A stretch of DNA of 64,000 bases from assembly GCF_006170445.1 (NCBI RefSeq), contig NZ_VCNA01000002.1, forward strand, positions 62,001 to 126,000, given 5' to 3'. The translations under genes were made by a program, and so were the position numbers. Every line of letters begins with the position of its first letter. Position 1 is the stretch's first letter. This DNA is from Brevibacillus dissolubilis. Lineage in GTDB: Bacteria; Bacillota; Bacilli; Brevibacillales; Brevibacillaceae. Positions 18,790 to 27,000 of the stretch are shown here, one piece after another. The notes below the pieces were generated by a model. The model made no database searches, had not been told where the DNA came from, and worked only from the letters and a program-made list of their open reading frames with translations.

Positions 18790-19563
18790 CTACGTGGAAT
18801 GGACGCTCTCAGTTGCAGGTGACAAAGGTGCGGCTACGTAGTGGAATTGGCCCAATGAACCAAAGAGGAGTTTCAAGGTACCTTTTGTATTCGTATCATC
18901 ATCTGGTGACGCTGGAGTCGTACTGTTGGCAAAATCGTCAGGTGACAGTCCGTTCGGTACGGTAGTGGATGGAAGCAGTCCCATCGCGATGTAAGCCTGA
19001 GCGATTAACTTACTGCAAAAATAAGTCTCCATCGAAACGTACAGTCCGATCAGACCGGCCCCGTATTCACCCATCATGCGCACATGGCTCGCCTGTGGCG
19101 TCCCGTGTACATAGCTGATGAAGTTGGTTAGGCGGGTAAGCTGTTCGGTTGTCAGATTGGAGGTGTCGCTCGCTGGCTGTCCCACACATTGATAAGGACG
19201 ATATCCGAATGTTGCTTCATCCAGATCACCAGCCACATCGGTATAGAAACGGTCTTGCAGCGGAACCAGCATGACGCCTGCCTTGTAGGTACCGGTCACG
19301 ATATCAGGCAGGTTGTCGAGGTCAGTCGACTCCAGTACCAGCAGATCAGGCAGGGAGGCAGATGGAGTGAACCCGGCCAGATGCAAATCAGCTTTGCGGA
19401 TGATCATTCCAACATGTGACCACTCGCCGTCAGATACGCGCTCGATGATTTTGGAGCCCGGTGATGTCCCATTGGCAAAAATCAGGTCTCCGGTTTTTGC
19501 AACTTTTTCTAAGTGGTTGTACTTCCAAGGATGGTGGGAATTGTTTTGATTGGTCACTGTCAT
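18790..19563 (-). CDS. Permuted NlpC/P60 (YiiX/papain-like) family protein
   Basis: 257 aa, cytosolic by appearance (no signal peptide or TM segment). The pattern TGDLIFANG ... WSHVGMI (His50) followed much later by YFCSKLIAQAY (Cys183) is the circularly permuted NlpC/P60 papain-like arrangement, with the His motif before the Cys. Such proteins are cysteine hydrolases or acyl-chain-acting enzymes; the substrate here is unknown. The start is placed at ATG 19563, which has AGGAG 4 nt upstream; an upstream in-frame ATG at 19617 lacks a site. The stop codon abuts the kinase ATG with no spacer, suggesting cotranslation and a link to signalling or peptide maturation (inference). Confidence 0.75.
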   Translation of the reverse strand: MTVTNQNNSHHPWKYNHLEKVAKTGDLIFANGTSPGSKIIERVSDGEWSHVGMIIRKADLHLAGFTPSASLPDLLVLESTDLDNLPDIVTGTYKAGVMLVPLQDRFYTDVAGDLDEATFGYRPYQCVGQPASDTSNLTTEQLTRLTNFISYVHGTPQASHVRMMGEYGAGLIGLYVSMETYFCSKLIAQAYIAMGLLPSTTVPNGLSPDDFANSTTPASPDDDTNTKGTLKLLFGSLGQFHYVAAPLSPATESVHST

Positions 19564-19595
19564 CTCACTCCTGTAATTTATTGCATTACAAACAT

Positions 19596-19625
19596 ATCGT
19601 ACCATAGAATATTTCAATTTGTCAT
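19596..19625 (-). promoter_or_regulatory. Probable sigma-A promoter for the NlpC/P60-like, kinase and regulator operon
   Basis: On the minus strand ATGACA (19625-19620), an 18-nt spacer and TACGAT (19601-19596) lie about 30 nt upstream of the AGGAG/ATG of the NlpC/P60-like gene. The elements match consensus at 5 of 6 and 4 of 6 positions. A terminator lies just upstream, which supports a new transcription start. Confidence 0.4.
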
Positions 19626-19724
19626 GACTTTAGGTATTGGGTTATGGGTACATAGTCACATTCATGGTCTGTCATGGATAGATAGAGGGCCTCCCAAGCC
19701 ACTCAGAAGACGCGTTCCACATGC

Positions 19725-19765
19725 AAAAGCCACTGTGCCAGGAATACTCCCAGCCAGTGGCTTTT
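19725..19765 (-). terminator. Terminator after the first CPBP protease gene
   Basis: Perfect 11-bp arms AAAAGCCACTG / CAGTGGCTTTT with a 19-nt loop. They lie about 50 nt past the CPBP stop codon. The 3' arm ends in TTTT on either strand, so it could act in both directions. Confidence 0.65.
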
Positions 19766-19815
19766 GTCTGCAATCCGTATGTGTGTTGTGGCTGAACCGA
19801 TTGGTATGTAGATGC

Positions 19816-20586
19816 TTACAGGATCGCTGGTACGATGGTGTGCAGGAACAGGTCGGCAGTCGCATGCGAGATGATCGCGTACTCCAAGCCCTTTCTCCAA
19901 TACAGGTAACCGAACCAGACGCCCAACAGTCCATTGAGGATCAGTGCCCGGATGACCACCAGTGTCGTCAATCCACCCAATGCTGATGCTGTCGTCGGCA
20001 GGTGTAACGCGCCAAAAATCAAGGTCGCCGCCAAAATCCCGAACCAGTAGTAGCCAGCCGGCACCTGTTCGTTGGATTTCTTGGTCAGGACAGCCAGCAG
20101 CCAGACGAACAGCGTCATCAAAAACAGCCGCACCTGTACCTCTTCCACAATGCCCCCATACAGCAAGGTCAAGAGTCCGGTCCACCAAGGTCCAGTCTCG
20201 ACTCCAGCCAATTGAGGGATGTTAGGAACGAATACAAACAGATCGAGTAAAGCAATCAGTATGGCCCCTAAAGCACCGAAGAGGATCGAATACCAAATCC
20301 ATTGTTTGGAAATACTTGGAGAGCGTCTCTCATACAGCCATTCTCTGAGAATCGGTGTACCCAGTCCGACACGAGATGCCATGCGAAGGCCAAGTACGCT
20401 TGCAATCAAGACGAGCGCCCCTGTCTGCAGAGCCATCAGTGTATACAACACAGGCAACGGAACGGAAGCGCTTTTCGCGGCATCCCCACCGAGCAGACTT
20501 AATTGGTATGGGACAATAGCAAAGGCTGCAATGACACCAAGGATGGTAAAAAACAGGGCGATCCGAAGGTTTCTTTGTTTTGCCAT
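19816..20586 (-). CDS. CPBP-family intramembrane metalloprotease (paralog 1)
   Basis: 256 aa with about seven to eight hydrophobic segments. It has the CPBP (CaaX protease/bacteriocin-processing) motifs: E148-E149 with R153 (EEVQVR), FGALH with His195, and a terminal ISHATADL His motif. Family members are membrane proteases or Abi-type proteins and often protect producers of bacteriocins. Perfect AGGAGG lies 5 nt before the ATG. It is paralogous to the gene at 21207-21977, sharing the NG-x-x-G-x-x-FG-x-LYW and AIISH segments. It lies 72 nt after the small-protein gene, with its own possible promoter. A role in self-protection against the NRPS product is an inference from context. Confidence 0.88.
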   Translation of the reverse strand: MAKQRNLRIALFFTILGVIAAFAIVPYQLSLLGGDAAKSASVPLPVLYTLMALQTGALVLIASVLGLRMASRVGLGTPILREWLYERRSPSISKQWIWYSILFGALGAILIALLDLFVFVPNIPQLAGVETGPWWTGLLTLLYGGIVEEVQVRLFLMTLFVWLLAVLTKKSNEQVPAGYYWFGILAATLIFGALHLPTTASALGGLTTLVVIRALILNGLLGVWFGYLYWRKGLEYAIISHATADLFLHTIVPAIL

Positions 20587-20611
20587 GATAACCTCCTGTT
20601 TTTTATTTGCT

Positions 20612-20640
20612 ATTGTACCACATAAAGGTTGATAGATAAA
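20612..20640 (-). promoter_or_regulatory. Possible promoter for CPBP paralog 1
   Basis: On the minus strand TTTATC (20640-20635), a 17-nt spacer and TACAAT (20617-20612) lie in the 72-nt gap upstream of the CPBP gene, about 25 nt before its ATG. The -10 is good and the -35 weak. Read-through from the upstream operon is also possible, since no terminator is visible. Confidence 0.35.
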
Positions 20641-20658
20641 ACATTTCCCGTAAAAAAG

Positions 20659-20886
20659 CTATTTTTCGATTCGATAGTACCTCTCGCCCGTGCGTGGATT
20701 GTAGTACACACGACGTTTGACTCGGGAGATTGGATCTATCGACACCTCTTCAGTCCGCTCAAATCCAGGCGGTACCTGTTCATTGTGGTCTTCATGTGAG
20801 CGCTTGTCTTTCCATCTGGACAGGAGCAGGAGACCTCCAAGAACGGTTACTTGGAAGATAATGTAAAACAAAATAAAGGTAGACAT
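20659..20886 (-). CDS. Small single-TM protein of unknown function
   Basis: 75 aa. One N-terminal membrane segment (about 4-22) is followed by a charged cytoplasmic tail ending in YYNPRTGERYYRIEK. I do not recognise a named family. The ATG comes 3 nt after the YbjQ stop codon, with the AAGGA ribosome binding site inside the end of that gene, so it is very probably translated as part of the same operon. Confidence 0.75.
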   Translation of the reverse strand: MSTFILFYIIFQVTVLGGLLLLSRWKDKRSHEDHNEQVPPGFERTEEVSIDPISRVKRRVYYNPRTGERYYRIEK

Positions 20887-20889
20887 TCC

Positions 20890-21207
20890 TTATTCCTTTT
20901 CCACGACAACAGCCGTACCGTATGCCACGACTTCGCCCATGTTCCCCATCGTCCCCGAGTCAAAACGGAACATCACGACAGCATTGGCCCCCATCGCGTT
21001 CGCGTTTTCAATCAGGCGGTCGAGCGCTTGCATGCGGGCATCCTCGAGCATGACCGTGTATTCCTTGATCTCACCGCCCACGACAGAACGAAGACCGGCC
21101 ATGATATCTCCGCCGATCCCCCGCGCACGTACAATCAGCCCAAAGGCTGTACCTTTTACCTCTTTGACTTTATAGCCAGGGATATTCTCTGTTGTAACGA
21201 CCAACAT
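20890..21207 (-). CDS. YbjQ / UPF0145 family protein
   Basis: 105 aa. Diagnostic family features are visible: the N-terminal TTENIPGYKVKEVKG strand, GLIVRARGIGGDI, a central long helix with EDARMQALDRLIENANAMGANAVV, and the final GTAVVVEK strand. The family forms small homo-oligomeric rings, and its function is uncertain (once proposed as metal-binding). The start at 21207 overlaps the stop of the upstream CPBP gene by one base (TGATG), indicating coupling; a longer frame from 21318 only reads through the CPBP gene. Confidence 0.88.
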   Translation of the reverse strand: MLVVTTENIPGYKVKEVKGTAFGLIVRARGIGGDIMAGLRSVVGGEIKEYTVMLEDARMQALDRLIENANAMGANAVVMFRFDSGTMGNMGEVVAYGTAVVVEKE

Positions 21208-21977
21208 CACGTATGCACCTGCTTTCTCATTATTTTTCGGATAACGACATGGTAAATCAAGTCGGTACTGATATGGCTGATGATTGCTGCCTCCAGCCCA
21301 TATTCCCAATATAACCAACCGAACATCGCCCCAGCCATCCCGTTCAGAACAAGACCGCGCTGGATGACGATCGGGCTATTGCCGTAATCCTGAAACAGAA
21401 TCGGCAGATGGGCCGCACCGAATACCAAGGCGGACAAGATGATTCCCAACCAATATGCAAACATGCCAAGACCCGCCAGACCTGCCACCCAGACGATGAC
21501 AGACATCACCCCAAGCCGCATGAGAATCTCTTCACATACGCCCCCATACAGAGAGGCCCACAATCCGTCCGTGGATTTGGGCTCTTCTGTGTTTCGTTTC
21601 CTGGGCAATCTGGGTTGATAATAGAGCTGATCTACACATTCGAGCAACAGACCCATGACGACTCCAAGCAAGGCAGACATCCCCCAAGCTACTGTCATGG
21701 ACGTAGGTATAGAGGTGCCTGTGTGCCATACATCCAGGAGCTGTACGTCAAGCTGGGTGTCTGGGATGATCCGCAGTCCGACGAAGGTGCTGATCCCAAG
21801 AAACACGTACAGCTGGACGAGTGTGATGACCATCATGACTTTGGCTGACATGATCTTGCGTCCGGGAAATGCCATGCGGAATAACTCTGTCTGCTGCTTG
21901 AGCTTTGGATACTGGAGGGGTATGACCGACAAGGCGCAAATCATGGAGAAGATCCAGATCAGCCAGAATACTTGCAC
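21207..21977 (-). CDS. CPBP-family intramembrane metalloprotease (paralog 2)
   Basis: 256 aa, polytopic. Motifs: E149-E150 with R154 (EEILMR), FGAAH, and C-terminal ISHISTDL. The start codon is GTG with AGGGGG 8 nt upstream. It is encoded 27 nt after the ABC permease stop and overlaps the YbjQ-family gene by one base, so it belongs to the transporter operon. It is a diverged paralog of the protease at 19816-20586. The family is known for bacteriocin immunity and prenyl-protein processing; a role in resistance to the peptide made here is inferred from location. Confidence 0.87.
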   Translation of the reverse strand: MQVFWLIWIFSMICALSVIPLQYPKLKQQTELFRMAFPGRKIMSAKVMMVITLVQLYVFLGISTFVGLRIIPDTQLDVQLLDVWHTGTSIPTSMTVAWGMSALLGVVMGLLLECVDQLYYQPRLPRKRNTEEPKSTDGLWASLYGGVCEEILMRLGVMSVIVWVAGLAGLGMFAYWLGIILSALVFGAAHLPILFQDYGNSPIVIQRGLVLNGMAGAMFGWLYWEYGLEAAIISHISTDLIYHVVIRKIMRKQVHT

Positions 21978-22004
21978 AGCATTATCCCCCTATGTTTATT
22001 TACA

Positions 22005-22787
22005 CTATATTTCTTGCTTTTCGAGCAGATACCATCCCATGAAAAAGAAAATGGCGATCAGCGAAAACACACCAGCCAGGCTGGGAGCGGCCGTAACCGA
22101 TGCTTCTGTCAAAGCGCTGCCCCGAAGCACGGCCATGGATGCATTGGTCAAAGCATCAGGTGAGACCATGCTCAGGAAGGTGCCCAGAAACGGCGGTACC
22201 GTGAAGATGACGATGTTAAACACAAGAGATACCCCTCCGGCAGAGACGGCACTGCTGAAGTAGCTGGATGCACACAGCGTCGTCGTCACGACCAAAAGCA
22301 GGTTGGGGATATACATGAGCGTGCCTGTCCATACATGCAGCCAGCTCAGATCACCAAACAGGATTTCGGTGTAATAAGCCGTCACCCCCATCGCAATCAG
22401 CATGCTCACGATGGTCAGGATGTAGTAGGTGAAGGCTTTTGCCAGATAGTACTTGGCCCGGCTGATCGGTTTGACGAACACCATGGAGGCGACTCCAGAT
22501 GCTCTCTCCCCTGCGATGCTTCCCATCACGATCATGATCAGGATGAAGGAGCCCAACGTACTGAATTTACTGACAGCTGTCGCCAATACTTCGGCTGCGG
22601 TCGGCGTCGGGATTTCGATGACGGTACCTTCCGGCAGTCCTGTGGCATTCTCCAGCAACGTGGGCAGCATTTTCATCGTGATCGGCTGGGTGATGGTCAA
22701 GGCGATAAACACGAGAGGAATGAATAGGATTTTGTAGCTGGTGAACAATTCGCGGAATTCTTTTTTTATCATCGGGAGTGCAGTCAT
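22005..22787 (-). CDS. ABC-2 type transporter permease (YxlG-like)
   Basis: 260 aa with about six membrane segments and the ABC-2/NosY-like pattern: an N-terminal cytosolic helix (IKKEFRELF), then a first TM, a long extracytoplasmic loop (about 40-75), and ERASGVASMVFVKPISRAKYYLAKA between TM2 and TM3. Its ATG overlaps the ATPase stop codon by 4 nt (ATGA), so the two subunits are translated together. It should export or exclude a hydrophobic substrate. Given its place directly after the gramicidin-like synthetases, peptide export or immunity is plausible but unproven. Confidence 0.9.
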   Translation of the reverse strand: MTALPMIKKEFRELFTSYKILFIPLVFIALTITQPITMKMLPTLLENATGLPEGTVIEIPTPTAAEVLATAVSKFSTLGSFILIMIVMGSIAGERASGVASMVFVKPISRAKYYLAKAFTYYILTIVSMLIAMGVTAYYTEILFGDLSWLHVWTGTLMYIPNLLLVVTTTLCASSYFSSAVSAGGVSLVFNIVIFTVPPFLGTFLSMVSPDALTNASMAVLRGSALTEASVTAAPSLAGVFSLIAIFFFMGWYLLEKQEI

Positions 22788-23704
22788 GATTGGTTCACAA
22801 CCTTTAAGAAAATGTCCTCAAGTGTCATCGCTGATACCTGATAGCTGGACAGAATCGATCCGGATTGGATGATAATCTGGGGCAATTCTGCCTGGGCCTT
22901 TTGCATGTCGCTTGACTGGACCTTGTACCGTCCACCGTTGTAGTTGACTTCGGTAACCCATGGGGTATTCTCCAGCATGGTGATAAGATCTCCTGCCTGA
23001 TGGTCAAGCGTAAACTCGATGACAGGTTCTACATGATTCGCCCGCAAGTCTTCCATCGTAGATGATAGGACGACAGTTCCCTGCCGGATGATGACGATGT
23101 GATCCGCCACCCGCTCGATATCATCGAGGATATGCGTGGACATGAACACGGTCATCACTTGTTTTAATTTTTCGATGAGCAACAAGACATCGTATCTTCC
23201 CATCGGGTCGAGGGCGGACACTGGCTCGTCGAGGATGATGATCTTCGGTTGGTTGATCAGCGCCTGGGCAATCGCCAGACGCTGCTTCATCCCTCCGCTG
23301 TAACCGCCGACTGCGCGATCCTTCACTTCATAGATCCCGCAGAGATGCAAGAGCTCTTCGGTTCTCTCATGGATGGTTTTTTTGTCCAAGCCATACAGGG
23401 TACCGACCCAGTGCATCCACTCTGTTGCTGTCATGTAGTTATAAAACGAAGGAATCTGCGGTACATAACCGATTTCACGGCTTACTTTATTGCGGTCTTT
23501 GACGGCATCATAACCTGCCACTTTGACCGTGCCTGAGGTGGGTGCAGCCAGACCTGTCAGGATGCGGATCGTGGTCGTTTTACCGGCACCATTCGCCCCG
23601 AGAAAGCCGACACACCCGATTCCGTCAATGGAAAAAGAGACGTCCTGCAACACTTGGTTTTTTCCATATGATTTAGTGATTCTCTCGCATTCAAGTATAC
23701 GCAA
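22784..23704 (-). CDS. ABC-2 type transporter ATP-binding protein (YxlF-like)
   Basis: 306 aa. Walker A GANGAGKTT (about 36-44), signature YSGGMKQR, Walker B IIILDEPVSALDP and the switch His (STHILDD) are all present, so the ATPase should be active. A C-terminal extension of about 90 residues is typical of this subfamily. The start is TTG. I prefer 23704, with AAAGGG 8 nt upstream; a TTG at 23713 is in frame but sits against the ribosome binding site. It is preceded 30 nt upstream by a PLDc_N small protein and overlaps the permease gene, the same order as yxlE-yxlF-yxlG in Bacillus subtilis. Confidence 0.92.
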   Translation of the reverse strand: MRILECERITKSYGKNQVLQDVSFSIDGIGCVGFLGANGAGKTTTIRILTGLAAPTSGTVKVAGYDAVKDRNKVSREIGYVPQIPSFYNYMTATEWMHWVGTLYGLDKKTIHERTEELLHLCGIYEVKDRAVGGYSGGMKQRLAIAQALINQPKIIILDEPVSALDPMGRYDVLLLIEKLKQVMTVFMSTHILDDIERVADHIVIIRQGTVVLSSTMEDLRANHVEPVIEFTLDHQAGDLITMLENTPWVTEVNYNGGRYKVQSSDMQKAQAELPQIIIQSGSILSSYQVSAMTLEDIFLKVVNQS

Positions 23705-23734
23705 AGAAAGCAACCCTTTCTTACATCCTGAATT

Positions 23735-23929
23735 TTAGTCTTTACGGCCTGCAAAGAAGTAAGTGACTGGTCCCAAGGTGCTGATAAACACAATGACAAG
23801 CGCCCAAGGCCATTTTTTGCCGCCGCGTACGCGGGATGCATCACGTCGAATCAGGTCAAACATAGCAAGTACCAGCAAGATTACTTGTAAAATGATCAAA
23901 GGTAAAACGATTTGCATATTAGCGTCCAT
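23735..23929 (-). CDS. Small PLDc_N-domain membrane protein (YxlE-like)
   Basis: 64 aa with two membrane segments (about 6-25 and 40-59) separated by a basic loop (LIRRDASRVRGGKKWPW) and ending FFAGRKD, the PLDc_N signature. In B. subtilis the equivalent YxlE sits before an ABC pair and acts as a negative regulator in the SigY operon; no sigma factor gene is seen here. GGGAG lies 8 nt before the ATG. It is the first gene of the transporter operon. Confidence 0.85.
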   Translation of the reverse strand: MDANMQIVLPLIILQVILLVLAMFDLIRRDASRVRGGKKWPWALVIVFISTLGPVTYFFAGRKD

Positions 23930-24031
23930 AGTTAAAGTCTCCCATCATCATTATTATTGGTATATTTATCATTATATTATCTACGTTTGGTATAATCTAC
24001 ATTTTTTATAGTCTTTAAATAGAGGGAAACA
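23930..24031 (-). promoter_or_regulatory. AT-rich intergenic region, likely promoter of the transporter operon
   Basis: This lies between the terminator-like hairpin of the reductase NRPS and the YxlE-like gene. On the minus strand a TATAAT occurs at about 23979-23974, within a run containing two related GTAGATtATA and GTAGATaATATA segments. No good -35 sits at standard spacing. A promoter is expected here from the gene order, but the exact site is not clear. Confidence 0.3.
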
Positions 24032-24062
24032 TCTCTGGACAAGTGGTTTCTTGCCCAGAGAC
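24032..24062 (-). terminator. Probable terminator of the gramicidin-type NRPS operon
   Basis: Arms TCTCTGGgCAAG / CTTGtCCAGAGA pair over about 11 bp around a short loop, 28 nt past the stop codon of the reductase-containing NRPS. The following minus-strand tract TGTTTCCCTC is only moderately T-rich, so termination may be partial. Confidence 0.6.
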
Positions 24063-24089
24063 ACTCCCAGAAACGAGAATCATGTGAGG

Positions 24090-27000
24090 TTATTTGGTTG
24101 TCTGAACAGGTAATTGCAGGTGTCCGGTACGGACGAAGTATTCCAGAATCCGGCGGAATACGGCTGCGTCGATGTCAGGCACCGTAATGGAAGCCTGTTT
24201 GAGCATTCTTGCTGTTTTGCGGCCGGAGAAGACGACGCTTCCTTGGCCTGGCTGGGAATCGGCGAAAAGGTCGCCCAGCGGTGCTGCTGCGTTGTCGCCT
24301 TGGTGCTTGGCGTTCTCTTGCAGAGCTTCGACCCACTTGGTCATCGATACCCGTTCGATGGTGAAGCCCATCTCTTCGATCGCGGTGATCAAATCCTCGT
24401 ACTCTACTGCGTTTGGATTGAGCAAGTGGAAGTTTTGGTTGAGGGCTTCTTTTCTCATGGAGAGATTGACGATAGCCCGGCTGGTGTAATCGACAGGCAT
24501 CATCTCCAGATCACCGAGAGCCTCAGGAGCCAGCTTCATATCGATGCAGCCTTTGGCGATTCGCATGATCAAATCGTCTGTTTGGCATGCGCCTGATTCG
24601 GTGTCGCCGGTGATTCGGCCACAACGGTAGATCGATGCTGGAATGCCGCGCTGGCGGGCCAGCTCGACGACATGCTCGGCTACCCATTTGCTCTCGGTAT
24701 AACCCGTTGTGAGCGTCTTGCTGTTCTCCGGCATGTCGCCTTCGTGGACAGCAATGGTCTCTCCCTCTTCCGAGTTGACGAACGTATAGATCGTCGAGAC
24801 GAAGTGCACCGGCTTGATTTTGGTGCGGGTAGCGAGGCGCAGGATCTCTTCTGTACCCAGGACATTCGGTTTTTTCAGTGCCGCGTATGGGTAGATGAAG
24901 TTGACCAAGGCGCCGTTATGGTAGATCACGTCGATCGTGCTTGCAAGCTGGTCGAATGCTTCGCCTGACAAACCGAGGAACGGTTGGGCCAGATCCCCGA
25001 TGATTGGCACGATGCGGTGTGCCACGCTCTCATCCCACAGCTCGTACAGCTCCAGCGTCTGACGGATACGCTGTTCGCCTTGCTCGGTGGATGCAGCACG
25101 GACGAGGCAGTAGATATCGGCATCGGTCTGTTTCAACAGATCACGCAGCAGGAATGCACCCAAGAATCCGGTCGCCCCTGTCAAAAGAGCCGCGTCAAAC
25201 GTACCTGGGTCTCCCTCATACGGCTGTTCGAGCTGGATAGCTGGATCGAGCTTGACTTCCTCTTCAAGTCCCTTCTTCGCGGTGTTCTCAGAGACTGCGT
25301 CGAGACCGTATTGGAGGATGTCTTCGATTTTTTGTGCCATGCCGGCAATCGTTGGTGTTTCGAAAAGAATCCGCAGCGGCACTTCTACCTGTACTTCTTC
25401 CCGCACTTTGAAGATCAACTGGGTCGCGAGCATCGAGTGGCCGCCGACTTCGAAGAAATTCTCATGAACGCCGATTCTCTCCACCCCAAGCAGGCTAGAC
25501 CAATGCGCGTGCAGCATGAGCTCGGTCGGTGTCTGTGGTGCGACATACTCGACCGTGCTGCGGACATGCTCTGCATCCGGTTTTGGCAGGGCTTTGCGGT
25601 CTACTTTGCCGTTCGGTGTCATCGGCAGAGCGTCTAGCTTCATGAAGTGAGACGGGATCATGTAGCTTGGCAGACGGTCTGCGAGGAAACGATTCAGCTC
25701 GGATGCTGCGAACTCTGCTTCCGGCTGGCAGATCAGGTAAGCGACGAGGCGCTTGTCTCCCGGCTGGTCTTCGCGGGCCAGTACGATCGCTTCTTTCACA
25801 TCTGGATGTTGTCTGATCGTTGCTTCGATCTCACCCAGCTCGATGCGGTAGCCGCGTACTTTTACCTGATAATCGTTGCGGCCCATGTACTGAAGCTCGC
25901 CATTCGGCAGGTAGCGGGCCAAGTCGCCTGTCTTGTACATGCGTGAGCCTGGTGCACCGTAAGGATTTGGTACAAAACGCTCTGCCGTCAGATCAGGACG
26001 TCTCCAGTAGCCACGCGCCAGACCGTCACCTGCGATGCACAACTCACCGATCACTCCTGCCGGTTGCAGATTGTGGGTAGTGTCGACCACAAAGACTTGT
26101 GTATTGGCAATCGGTCTGCCGATGGACACATCCTCTGTCGTGACTTCCTTCATGGTGGACCAGATGGTGGTCTCAGTTGGGCCGTACATGTTGAAGATGC
26201 GGGCGTTGCTTGCTTTGCGCAAGCCTGCGAGCACGGTCTCTGTGAGGGCTTCCCCCCCCACCAGAATGTCGCTGAGATTCATCAGGCAAGAGGAGAGCTC
26301 CTCGTTTTGCAGGATGAGCTGGTAGCGGGATGGTGTGGTTTGCATCATTTTGACGTCGTGCGCGATGATCACTTCTTTTAAGAGCTGTGGATCGTTCTGC
26401 TCGTCTTCGGTCGCAAGTACGACACATTGACCTTGGGTGAGCGGCAACAGGCTCTCCAGTACGAAGATGTCAAAAGAGATCGTGGTGACAGACAGGATGT
26501 TTTTGTCCGGTGCAAAATCAATCACTTCGGTCATCGCCGTGATGAAGTTGGTCAGGGAACCGTGTTCGAGCATGACCCCTTTTGGCTTGCCTGTGGAACC
26601 AGAGGTATAGATCACGTAGGCGAGATTGTCTGCTGTCGCAGTCTTCGGCGGATTCTCGGTGCTTGCCTGTGCGATCATGCTCCAGTCGGAGTCGAGGCAG
26701 ATCACTTGGGCGGTATGCTCTGGCAGATGTGAAACCAGATGATCCTGTGTCAACAGAAGCGTGACTTGGGAGTCTTCGATGATGTGAGCGATCCGGTCTT
26801 GCGGGAAGGCCGGGTCAATCGGCACATAGGCAGCACCTGCTTTGAGAATACCGAGGAGTCCGACGAACATCTCGATGGAACGCTCGGTGGAGAGTCCGAC
26901 CAGTACCTCTGGACCTGCACCGCGTGCGATCAGGGTATGGGCCAGTTGGTTGGCGCGGGCGTTCAGCTCAGCGTAGGTGATGGACGTATGGTTGACCACA

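Noticed and set aside
19564-19617. Longer start of the NlpC/P60-like gene at 19617
   Set aside because: No ribosome binding site; the extension covers the predicted -10 element, while ATG 19563 has AGGAG at good spacing.
21208-21318. Longer YbjQ-family start at 21318
   Set aside because: The extension lies inside the CPBP gene in another frame and is not part of the family; the ATG at 21207 matches the known N-terminus.
23557-23844. 95-codon minus-strand frame overlapping the ABC ATPase start and the YxlE-like gene
   Set aside because: It overlaps two well-supported genes in another frame and has no family features.
24093-25225. Terminal domain as a thioesterase
   Set aside because: No GxSxG thioesterase motif; GATGFLG and the Tyr-Lys pair show a reductase.
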